Assembly: GCA_963751395.1 (NCBI GenBank)
Contig: CAVVUC010000002.1
Location: 1,364,001 to 1,428,000, forward strand
Source of the DNA: CAVVUC01 sp963751395
GTDB lineage: Bacteria > Verrucomicrobiota > Verrucomicrobiia > Chthoniobacterales > Chthoniobacteraceae
Length of the DNA stretch: 64,000 bases
Reading direction: 5' to 3'
A program made the position numbers and the translations under genes. The notes beneath the pieces were generated by a model. That model had not been told where the DNA came from, did not search any database, and saw only the letters and a program-made list of their open reading frames with translations. Shown one piece after another: positions 1-10,100 of this stretch; the stretch's first letter is position 1, and each line of letters begins with the position of its first letter.

Positions 1-1
1 G

Positions 2-1147
2 GGCCAGGCATTTTCGTTGACCGGCAACGAGGCCGGTTACCCCGTGATCTCGCTCGATGCGAACGCGGGAGCGGGACTGGTTTACAACGTCTCCGCGCCG
101 CTTCTCTTGCAGGCACCGCTCACGGTGCAAGGCGGCGGCACGGCCCGCTTCGTCTTCACCGGCGGATGGTCGGGCCCGGCCGGCTTTGCCAAGACCGGCA
201 GCGCGACGCTCACGCTCGACGGATCGAACAGCTACGCCGGAGCCACGCTGATCAGCGAGGGCACGCTCCTCCTCAACGGGACAATCACCAACTCCGCATC
301 CGTCATGGTTGACCCGGACGCGACGCTCGCGGGCAATGGCAGCATCGCCTCGCCCACGCAGATCGACGGCACGCTGTCGCCGGGAGACGGACTTGGCACG
401 CTCACCGTCACAGGATCGCTCGCGTTTGGCGGCACGAGTCATTTGAAGTGGGAACTCGGTGTGAACTCGGACGTCTCGGGCTTCGATAAAGTGATCGCCG
501 ACACCGTGGACATCACAGCGGGCGCGACGCTCGACCTCGTTTTCAACCGTGCCGGAAGCACGGTGAACTTCACCGATCCGTTCTGGACGACTTCGCGCTC
601 ATGGCCCGTGCTCACCGTCAGCGCGATGACCGGCAACCTCTCGCTCGGCAACGTCAGCATCGATTCCGGCGGACGGTCCGCAAGTTCTTACGGAAGCTTC
701 TCGCTGCAACAAACGGCGGCGGGTGTGACGCTTGTTTGGACACCGGTGTCGCACTTCCAGCAATGGCAGGCGGCGAACTTTGGAGCGGACCGGAACAACC
801 CGGCCATCGCCGGCCCGAACGCCGATCCCGATCTCGACAGTGTGTCGAACCTCATGGAATTCGCGCTCGCGCTGAATCCGAACGCGGCTTCGGTCGTGAC
901 CGCCAGCATTGCGCTGCACGGGGCCAACCTCGGCTACACCTACACCCGCAGCAAAGCCGCGCTGGGTGAGGTGACGTTCACCGTGGAATACAGCGACGAT
1001 CTCTCGCCCGGAAGCTGGAGCACCGCCGGCATTCCAGACCAGAGTCCAGCGCCCAGTTACGAGGATGCCAACATTGAAACGATCGAGGTCCTCGTGCCCG
1101 CCGGTTCGGGACCGAAGCGCTTCATCCGACTCCGGGTCACCCGGTAG
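2..1147 (+). CDS. PATR-type exported protein, C-terminal part only (cut by window edge)
   Basis: The reading frame is open from the first bases of the window, so the gene begins upstream and only about 381 residues are visible. The first half carries a PATR-type repeat (GFAKTGSATLTLDGSNSYAG then SEGTLLLNG), an ordered beta-strand passenger motif. It is followed by the passenger end block seen again in later genes (AGSTVNF..FW, then GSFSLQQ). The last ~130 residues are the cluster's shared C-terminal module: a calcium-type loop (NADPDLDSVSNLMEFAL), a VEYSDDLSPGSWS segment and the ending GPKRFIRLRVTR. No transmembrane barrel or sorting tail follows. The catalytic or binding domain, if any, lies outside the window. 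The TAG stop touches a GTG of the next frame at 1147. Confidence 0.85.
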   Translation, partial: GQAFSLTGNEAGYPVISLDANAGAGLVYNVSAPLLLQAPLTVQGGGTARFVFTGGWSGPAGFAKTGSATLTLDGSNSYAGATLISEGTLLLNGTITNSASVMVDPDATLAGNGSIASPTQIDGTLSPGDGLGTLTVTGSLAFGGTSHLKWELGVNSDVSGFDKVIADTVDITAGATLDLVFNRAGSTVNFTDPFWTTSRSWPVLTVSAMTGNLSLGNVSIDSGGRSASSYGSFSLQQTAAGVTLVWTPVSHFQQWQAANFGADRNNPAIAGPNADPDLDSVSNLMEFALALNPNAASVVTASIALHGANLGYTYTRSKAALGEVTFTVEYSDDLSPGSWSTAGIPDQSPAPSYEDANIETIEVLVPAGSGPKRFIRLRVTR

Positions 1148-1206
1148 TGAAGACGTTGCTCGCGCTGAAGCTCTCCGGTTTCAGGGAGAACGAACATCAC
1201 GACATC

Positions 1207-3993
1207 ATGATCGGAGGGACGAGTTCCACGAGTCCCACTCTCACGCGTGGAAGATGGGGACTCGTGGAACTCGTCCCTCCGGCTCTTTTCAGGCTGCCGC
1301 TTTTTTTTCTCCTCGTCTTCCTCGCTCTCGCCGCCGGCGCGTTCGCCCAATCCGCCGATCTCGATCTCGGTGCGATGGTTCAGCCGGTGCCGCTCGACTC
1401 GAAGTTCACCGATCCGAATTACTTCATCTGGTGCGGCTCGTGCGTGAAAGGGCCGGACGGAAAATACCACCTGTTTTATTCGCGCTGGCCGAAGAACAAC
1501 CCGGACGGCTTCGCACCGGGTTGGGCAATCGTCTCGGAGGTGGCCTACGCCGTCGGCGACAATCCGCGCGGGCCTTTTACCCATGTGAACGTGGCCTTGC
1601 CCGCGCGCGGGACGAACCCCGCGACCGGTCAGAAATACTGGGACGGCGACATGACGCACAACCCGTATTGCATCCTCAAGAACGGCGTCTATTACCTCTA
1701 TTACATCGGCAATTACGGCGACGGCACTTACGCCGTTCACCGCAACCATGACCGCATCGGCGTTGCTTACGCGACGAACCCCGCAGGCCCGTGGACGCGG
1801 CTCGACCAGCCGGTCGTTGACGTGAGTCCCAATGCAGCCGACTTCGATTCGCTCTGCGTGGCAAACCCCGCGATCACGGTCCGTCCGGACGGAAAAATCC
1901 TGCTGCTTTACAAGGGCGTGAAAAACAGCGGGAGCACGATGGGCGGGCCGGTGCGGTGGGGTGCGGCGCTCGCCGACGCGCCGCTCGGAACCTACGTGAA
2001 GCAGACCGCCGTCGCGGGCACGATCTTCATGCCGCCGGGCGCGAACAGTTCGACCAGCATGTTCGCGGAGGACCCGTTCATCTGGTTCAGCACGCGATAC
2101 GGCAACCGCTACTTCGCCGTGGCGCGCGACGTGATCGGGACGTTCACCGGCTACTCGGGCGGGCTGGCGCTTTTTGAATCGACGGACGGTTACGTGTGGA
2201 ATGCATCGGCGCATCCGACCGTGCTCGGCGCTTCCTTCTTGTGGGCGAATGGAGCGAGCAACAGCACCCGGGTCGAGCGTCCGTGGGTTCTGCTCGACGA
2301 CACCGGTCTGCCGATCGTGCTCTTCGGCGCGACGAACGGTTACCAGACCAGCGTTTCCTACAACGTGCAGATTCCGCTCGTCGAACCGCCGCCGCCGCCG
2401 CCGACGGTGACGATCGCGAGTCCCGCAAAAGGCGCGATCGCGTTGTCCGGCGCCGCGACACGGCTGCGCCTCGCCGCAACGGTCGCAACCAGCGGCTCGT
2501 CCGCGGCGGTGATTGCATGGACAAAGGTCGCCGCGTTGTCCGGCACCGGGGCTGTCACTTTTTCCGACGCCAGCGCGACGGACACAACGGCGTCGTTCTC
2601 GGGCCCGGGTCTCTACGTCCTCGAGTGCGCCGCGACTGCGGACGGGAGAACCGGTTCGGCGCAGGTGACGGTTGGGATGGATGTCCCGCTCACGGTTTCA
2701 TTCCGCGAAGGCGTCAACGGCTATTCCCATCTCGGCACCATGATTCGTGGCGATCACACCGACTGGAACGCCGGTGCGCGCACACAGATGCTCGTCGGCA
2801 AGACGACTGCGCCGATGCGCGTGCTCCTGTCGTTTCCGCTCTCGCGCCTGCCCAACGACGCCGTCGTCCAAAGCCTGACGCTCGATCTCTGGACCGACGC
2901 AGCCGCGTCCTCCGCTGTCGTCAGCGATCTGCAACTGCGCAAGCTTTCCGCCACGCCCGTCGAAGGCATCGGCGACGGACTGAGCAGCGGAACCACGGGC
3001 GCGACGTGGGTCTCGCGCACGGGTGTGACGACCGGGACCGCGAACCTTTGGGGCAATCCAGGTGGCGACTTTGATCCTGCGGTGCTCTCGACGGTGCCCG
3101 GTTACAACGACACGGCCACGAGCGAAAAGAAATCGTTCGGCAGTTCTTCGGGATTTGTCTCGGTCGCGCAATCCGCCGTGAGTGGCGGCGGCCCGCTGAA
3201 CCTCATCGTCATGTCGTCCACAACCACCGAATTGGGCGCGGCCACGAACATTTATTCACGCCTCAGTTCCGACGACAGCGTTTTTCCAGGGCAGCGTCCG
3301 CGGCTCACGGTGACCTATCTGGGGGATTACGCGCCCACGATAACGACCGGCTCCGCGCCGGCTGCGACGAGCGGCTCGGCGGCGGTCTTGAGCGGCAGCG
3401 CGAGCAATGCGCCCGGCACCGCATGGAGCCAGGTGAGCGGCCCCGGCACCGCGACATTCGCGAACGCATCGCAGCCGGCGACGACAGTCACATTCAGCCG
3501 CGCAGGCAGCTACGTCCTGCGGCTCGGCGGCAGCAATTCCGTTGGCGAAGTGTTCGCGGAATTACCGGTGAGTGTCGCGGCAAACCCCGCCGTCTTTTTA
3601 GACTGGCAAGTCATCCAATGGCCGGGCGTCAGCGACCCGGCGGTTGTCGGGCCAACCGCCGATCCCGACAGGGACGGCATTCCGAACCTGATCGAGTTCG
3701 CGCTGAAACTTTCCGCCACGTCACCGAACAGACTGCCGGTCGCGCTGGCAAGGTCGGGCGGCTTTCTTGAATACAGCTATGCGCGCCGGAAAACCGCGCC
3801 GGGAGAATGCACATGCGCCGTCGAGTGGACAGACGATCTGGCCGCCGGCCTCTGGAGCACGGCGGGCGTGGAGGAAACGGTAACCGACGAAACCGATTCC
3901 GCCGACGGTGCGACCGTTCAGAAAGTGAAAGCCACCGTGCCGGTCGGCGGCGGAATGCGACGCTTTGTCCGTCTCAAGGTCACGCGTCCGTGA
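1207..3993 (+). CDS. Secreted GH43-like glycoside hydrolase with Ig-like, DNRLRE/CBM96-like and shared C-terminal modules
   Basis: The signal peptide core is PLFFLLVFLALAAGAFAQ. Residues ~50-395 look like a five-bladed beta-propeller hydrolase of the GH43/GH32 type. The sequence FTDPNYFIW puts a candidate catalytic Asp at ~69, and FAEDPFIWF puts acidic residues at ~288-289. WDGDMTHNPYC and YYLYYIG are propeller-blade-like. Then follow a PKD/REJ-like domain (~399-495), a DNRLRE (CBM96-like) domain (~497-708, FREGVNGYSH to RPRLTVTYL), a second Ig-like domain and the shared C-terminal module (DPDRDGIPNLIEFAL to RRFVRLKVTRP). The start is uncertain: ATG 1207 is used, GTG 1147 would overlap the previous stop, and GTG 1264 would give a compact 29-residue signal peptide. 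A palindrome covers this region. The fold family is fairly clear; the substrate is unknown. Confidence 0.8.
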   Translation: MIGGTSSTSPTLTRGRWGLVELVPPALFRLPLFFLLVFLALAAGAFAQSADLDLGAMVQPVPLDSKFTDPNYFIWCGSCVKGPDGKYHLFYSRWPKNNPDGFAPGWAIVSEVAYAVGDNPRGPFTHVNVALPARGTNPATGQKYWDGDMTHNPYCILKNGVYYLYYIGNYGDGTYAVHRNHDRIGVAYATNPAGPWTRLDQPVVDVSPNAADFDSLCVANPAITVRPDGKILLLYKGVKNSGSTMGGPVRWGAALADAPLGTYVKQTAVAGTIFMPPGANSSTSMFAEDPFIWFSTRYGNRYFAVARDVIGTFTGYSGGLALFESTDGYVWNASAHPTVLGASFLWANGASNSTRVERPWVLLDDTGLPIVLFGATNGYQTSVSYNVQIPLVEPPPPPPTVTIASPAKGAIALSGAATRLRLAATVATSGSSAAVIAWTKVAALSGTGAVTFSDASATDTTASFSGPGLYVLECAATADGRTGSAQVTVGMDVPLTVSFREGVNGYSHLGTMIRGDHTDWNAGARTQMLVGKTTAPMRVLLSFPLSRLPNDAVVQSLTLDLWTDAAASSAVVSDLQLRKLSATPVEGIGDGLSSGTTGATWVSRTGVTTGTANLWGNPGGDFDPAVLSTVPGYNDTATSEKKSFGSSSGFVSVAQSAVSGGGPLNLIVMSSTTTELGAATNIYSRLSSDDSVFPGQRPRLTVTYLGDYAPTITTGSAPAATSGSAAVLSGSASNAPGTAWSQVSGPGTATFANASQPATTVTFSRAGSYVLRLGGSNSVGEVFAELPVSVAANPAVFLDWQVIQWPGVSDPAVVGPTADPDRDGIPNLIEFALKLSATSPNRLPVALARSGGFLEYSYARRKTAPGECTCAVEWTDDLAAGLWSTAGVEETVTDETDSADGATVQKVKATVPVGGGMRRFVRLKVTRP
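1213..1280. repeat. Perfect inverted repeat inside the 5' coding region of the GH43-like gene
   Basis: The arms 1213-1236 and 1257-1280 are perfect 24-base reverse complements (GGAGGGACGAGTTCC... and ...GGAACTCGTCCCTCC) separated by a 20-base loop. Transcribed, this gives a very stable hairpin. It sits exactly where the signal peptide of the next protein should begin, so it either is translated as an odd N-terminal extension or lies in the leader and masks the start. It resembles a dispersed palindromic element. Confidence 0.9.
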
Positions 3994-4025
3994 AAGGTGA
4001 TCTTTCGGCTATAAGCAGGTGTTTT

Positions 4026-4041
4026 TGGCAAGGGGAATGCG
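4026..4041 (+). promoter_or_regulatory. Possible sigma-54 (-24/-12) promoter upstream of the pectate lyase gene
   Basis: TGGCAAGGGGAATGCG has GG and GC separated by exactly 10 bases and matches most of the TGGCACG-N4-TTGC consensus. It lies in the 111-base gap before ATG 4105. No activator site was identified and a chance match is possible. Confidence 0.25.
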
Positions 4042-4104
4042 TGCTAAGGTAAGTTGTTAAAAACCGATAATGCAGTGCCCTTGGTGAATTATTTTTCCCG
4101 CCTT

Positions 4105-7100
4105 ATGTTTATGCGCCTCCCCTGCCGTCATCTCCTGACAATCGTCTTTCTTCTCCTGCCGTGGTGCAGTAATGCACAGATTCCCGCGTTCCCCGGTGCC
4201 GAAGGCTTCGGGGCGTGGGCCAAGGGCGGGCGCGGGGGGGATGTGTATTACGTCACCAACCTCAGTTCGTCCGGCTCTGGATCATTTGCCTACGGAATCC
4301 AGACCGCGCCGGCTGGCGGTCGCACCATCCTGTTCGCCACCAGCGGGCACATCCGCATGCCCAGCGGCAGCGGCGTGGCGCTCTCGATCAGTGGCAGCAA
4401 CATCACGGTCGCCGGGCAAACCGCTCCCGGCGGCGGCATCTGTTTTTACAACAACACGATGGGGATCAACGGCAGCGACCTGATCTTCCGCAACATCCGC
4501 TGGCGGATCGGAAAAGTGACGGCCGCCACCGACTCGATTGATTTCGACGGAGCCACCAACGTCATCTTCGACCACTGCGACATGATGTTCGGCACGGACG
4601 AGAACATGTCCACCTTTTCCAGCCCCGCCACCAAGCTGACCTATCAGTGGTCCACCAACGCCTGGGGGCTGCTAGGGCATTCGTGCGGCGGGCTTTGGCC
4701 GGTGCAGCTCGCCACCGTCCACCACACGCTCTGGGCCTGCAATCACACGCGCAACCCGAAGTTGATCGGCCCGGATGTATTCGACTGGGTGAACAACGTG
4801 ACCTTTAGCTGGGATTACAGCATGAACATGGCCCAGAACGGCGTGGACCTGGCGACCCACCGCGTCAATGTCCGGAGCAGCTACTTCGTCCACGGCGGCA
4901 GTAACGGGGAAGCGATTTATGGCGGAGGGCTCAACAGCGACGGGAGCACCAAGTTCAAGCTCTACATGAATGACAGCGCCCTGGACGGGAACAACAATGG
5001 CATCCTGGATGTTTCCAAGACCAACTATGGAATGGTGACCGCCGCCGACTACACCCAGTCCACCACCCCTTGGGCGCAGACGGTGAATGGCAGCGGGACC
5101 AGCGCCATCATCGGCGTTCCCGTGACGACGGACCCCCGGCTGACTGCTTACAAGAAAGTCGTCTCTCAAGTCGGCGCGACGAGGATGGACATCAACTCCG
5201 CCAATTCGCTGCGCGACGAGTTCTCCCAGGAAGCGGTGAACCGGCTCGTCACCATGCAGCGCTCCATCATCGCCGACCCGCTGGACCTCGGCCTCCCCTG
5301 CGGCTCCATGGCCACTCTCAAGGCCACCGCCGCGCCCGTGGACACGGACAAGGACGGGATGCCCGACTACTGGGAGGACGCGCTTGGGTTCAACAAGAAC
5401 GTGGCGAACAACAACACCCTCTTCACCGCGCCGGAGATCGCCGCCAGCTTTTTCCCGGCCGGCTCGCCGGTGGGCTACACGCAGCTTGAGGAATACCTGC
5501 ACTTCCTCGCCGTCCCGCACGGAGTCGTGTCGAAGAACACCGTCGCCTCGCCGAGCTTCATCGACATCGATCTGACGAAGTTCACCAGTGGGTTCACCGC
5601 GAGTCCGGTCTTCACCGTTTCCAACGTCACCGGCGGCACAACAAGCGCCTCCGGGCCGGGCAACGCCATCGTCCGTTTCACGCCGACCGTGAACACTTCG
5701 GGACACGGCGTGTTTTATTTCACCGTCACCGACTCGGCCGGCAGCACATGGACGCAGCAATGCTGCCTTCTCATTTCGACGCAGTTGCAGCCGCGTCCGA
5801 TTAAATGGGTCGGTGATGGGACGAACACTTGGAACACCACCTCGAACAACTGGCTCAGCCTCACCGGCTCGACGGCGTTCATTGCGGGCGACGCGGTCAC
5901 GTTTGATTCGACCGGCTCGACCACGACGATCAATCTCAGCGGCACGCTGCAACCCAACTCGGTGACGGTGAACACGACGACGAAGAACTACACCTTTCAG
6001 GGAACCGGCCTCATCAGCGGGAGCGCAACGCTGGCCAAGACCGGCACGGGAACGCTGACCATCTCCAACACGGGACCGAACAACTTCTCGGCCGTGTCGG
6101 TGGATGAGGGAACGCTTTCGGTCACCGCCAGCGGCGGGCTCGGCAGCGCGCCGATCTCGCTTTCCAACGCGGCTTTCAATTTCAGCGTCGATGTGCCGGG
6201 CGCGCTGACTCTCGATGGAACCGTCGCATTGAACCCCAGCGGTGCCCGGACGCTGAACGGTTCGTGGACCGGCGCGGCCACAGTGAACGTGAACAATACA
6301 GGCAGCTCGCTGTTTAGCTTCGGCGGAAGCATGACGGCGTTCGAGGGAACCGTGAATCTCGGCAGCAGCACCGGCAGCGCGCGGCTCTACGGCAGCTATG
6401 GAAGCGCGACGGCGACGTTCGACCTCGGCACAAGCAGCTTCACTCTTGTTACGCGAAACGGTGGGAACACCTTTCATCTCGGAGCGCTGACCGGCGGCTC
6501 GAACACGACGCTCTCGGGAGCCACCTCCACCTCCAGCACAACCATCTACAGCATTGGCGCGCTCGGTGAGTCCACGGTGTTCTCGGGCAAGATCACCAAC
6601 GGCACTCCGGGCCTGACGGCCATCACCAAGACCGGCACCGGCACGCTCACGCTTGCGGGCAGTTGCAGTTACACGGGAACGACAAGTGTAAGCAGCGGTC
6701 AGCTTGTGATTGACGGCAGCCTGGGCGCGACGCCTGTCGTCGCTTCCGCCGATGCGACGCTTGCGGGCGACGGCGTGATCGGCGGAACGGTGACTGCGGG
6801 GACGAGCGCGATTATTTCTCCCGGAAACACGCCGGGAGGCGCGGCGACACTGACCGTTGGCGGACTCACGTTGAACAGCGCCACTCTTGCCTTCGATCTC
6901 TCAAGCGATCCCGCATCCGGCAACGACAAGATTGTCGTGAGCGGCACCGCGCCAACCGTGACGCTGACCGGCGTGCAGAATTTCGCTTTCAACCTGACGC
7001 AGACCACGCTGGGCAGCGGCACTTACGATCTCATCACCACGACGGGAACGCTGACTACAACAGGCTCCAACTTTACTTCCAATCTTCAGTCCGGCGCGCG

Positions 7101-10100
7101 CCAGACGGCGATTTTTGAAATCAGCCCGAGCGGCACCGCTCCGGGGTTCGTGCGCCTGAATGTCAGCGGCTCGGCGGGCAACCTGGTGTGGACCGGGTCG
7201 AACGGCGGCCTCTGGGATTTGAAGACGACCACCGCGTGGTCCGGGGCGTCTCCCGCGACGTTCTTTAATGCGGACACCGTCACGTTCAACGACACGGCTT
7301 CCAGCGGCACGGCAACCATCACGACGCCTGTTGCGCCGCAAACCATCACCGTCAACAACGGCACGCGCGCTTACACCTTCACCGGCGCCCCCATCACCGG
7401 ACCGGGTTCATTGGTGAAATCGGGCACCGGCACTCTCACGCTCAATGTTCCGCAATACACCGGCACCAGTTGCGGTCTCACCACAGGCAGCCCCACGGTC
7501 ACAGCTCCCAGCACTGCGGGATTTTTTCCCGGCATGACGGTCATCGGCACCGGCATCCCTGCCGACACCACGATCCTTTCCGTAGTCAACGCCACCACCG
7601 TCATCCTCTCGCAAAACGCCACCGTCACCAGCGCCAGCACCAGCCTCATCTTCGAAACCCGCAACACCTTCAGCGGCGGCACGATCATCAATGCCGGCTC
7701 GCTCACCCTGGCTTGCAACACCTGGCAGTATTACAGCTCCAGCACCCCGCCTCCATCCAATGCTTTCGGCCTCGGCACCGGACCCATCACGCTCAATGGC
7801 GGCACCCTCACGCTCTTCGGCCATGCCGATAATGCGAATCACCTGTATGGTGCCCTGCCCAACGACCTGATCGTTCCCGGCGGAAAAACCGCAACCCTCC
7901 GGTCCACCATGCGCGGCACCAGTTACAATGACATCGCCGGTCTCCGTGGGAACCTGACCGGCTCAGGAACGCTAAACCTGGTCGTGAATTTTACCTACGG
8001 CGCGATCGTCGGTGATTGGTCCGCATTTTCCGGCACGCTGAATGTTTCTCGCCCCACCAGCGGTGCCAACGACCCCCGCTTCCAACTCGGCAATGATCTG
8101 GGTCTGCCGCTTGCCACGGTCAGCCTTGATCAAGTCCAACTCGAATACGCCGCCGTTCCTCCCGCCGACGGCGTGGTCGTTCCCATCGGCAGCCTCACGG
8201 GTACGAGCACCGCAGTTATTTCCGGCGCACAGAACGCCGCCACTTCCGTGACATGGAGCGTCGGCGGCTTGAACAAAAGCGGAACCTTCGCCGGCAGCTT
8301 CACTCCATACTCCGGCGGCGGACCCATCGGACTTGAGAAAACCGGCACCGGCACTTGGACGCTCACAGGCACCGGCACCGTCAGCGCCGGCATCACCGTC
8401 GAGCAGGGGACGCTGGCTGTCAGCGGCTCGATCGGTGGCACGGGCGACAACACGATCGCGAGCGGAGCCGTGCTTCAAATGAACGGCGGCAGGGTCACCG
8501 GCAACTCGCTCGAACTTTTCTCCGGCGCGACTTTGCGAGGGCGCGGCGCGATCAACGGCGCAGTCACGAACAGCGGCACGCTCGCCATGTCCAGCGGCAC
8601 GCTCACCATCAACGGCGACGCCTACCTTGCCGGCACGCTCCTCTTTGAAAACATCGCCACCGACCGTCTCGCCGTCACCGGCAGCACAAGCGGTGTCAGC
8701 CTGAGCGGGTTGATTGTCTTGAGCCAGACCTCCGGCCTTCCTTTTGGGCGCACCGTTCTGATGACCTACGCCGGCCCGCTCAATCGCGGCAGCCTTGGCT
8801 TGGGCGCGTTGCCTTCGGGTTACATCGGCACACTGGACACCGGCACGCCAGGCCAGGTCGCTGTCGTGCTCAACGACAGGGTCGCCTACAACACGTGGAT
8901 GACGACGTATTATGATCCCGCCAGCGCGAACGGCCAGCCCGACACCGATTCCGATGGCGACGGCATGACCAACATCGAGGAGTATCAAGCAGGCACTCTG
9001 CCTAACGATCCGAACTCATCCGTCGCGCTTGTCTGGCAGGGCGGTGGAACGAACCCGTGGGATCTCGGCGCGACGGCGACGTGGATCGACAGCGGATATT
9101 CGCGCGTGTTCCGCAACAACCGCAACGTCAACATCAACGACACCGGATCGAACTCGCCGGCGATCCAATTAATCGGCACGCTTCAGCCCGGCTCGGTCAT
9201 CGTGAGCAACACGACCAAAGCCTTCACCTTCGACGGCACCGGCTCGTTGTCCGGCACCACCGGTCTCACGAAGAACGGCACAGGCACGCTCACGATCCTC
9301 ACCAGCAACAGCTACACCGGCGACACAATCGTCAACGCCGGCGTCGTCAACATTCAGGACAACAACGCGCTCGGCACCGCGGCTAAAGGGACAACCGTCG
9401 CGAACAACGCGCGCCTCGAACTCGAAGGCGGCATCACGGTTTCGGGCGAAGCGTTGAGCATCGCCGGCCAGGGCGGGTCGAGCTTCTACAACGGCGCGCT
9501 CAACTCGAAGAGCGGCACGAACACATGGGCCGGCAACGTCGTGGTGAGCGCGACCGGCACCCGGATTGGCGCGCAGAGCAACGCGACGCTGATTGTCTCC
9601 GGCTCAATCACGAGCGGGACGAGCAACTTCGGTCTCACGGTGCGGCCGAACGACATGACCGCGACGGTCGTGTTGAGCGGCTCGAACAATTACGTCGGCG
9701 ACACCGCCGTGATCGGCGGCGTGTTGAAGCTCGATGGCGGCGAAAACCGTCTGCCCGTTGGCACCGCGCTCAAGCTCGGATCAAGCAGTGTCTCCGGTGT
9801 GGTCGATCTCAACGGCTGGAACCAGCAGGTCGCGAGCATCTCAGTCGTCGGCAGCGGCACGGCGAACGAAATCAAGAACAGCGCGGTTAGCTCCAGCACA
9901 CTCACCGTCAGCAACACCACGGCGGCGACCTTCAGCGGTAAACTCAGCGGTAATCTCTGGCTCGTAAAATCCGGCACCGCGACGCTCACGCTTTCCGGCA
10001 CGGCGAACAACTACACGGGCAGCACCACCGTCACGAGCGGCACGCTTTCCATCGCGAGCGCGTTCCTCTCGAACACGTCCACCGTCACGATCCACACCGG

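Noticed and set aside
4672..6477. 601-residue minus-strand open frame opposite the pectate lyase
   Set aside because: Repetitive Arg/Ala/Val text produced by the complementary strand of PL1 and PATR codons.
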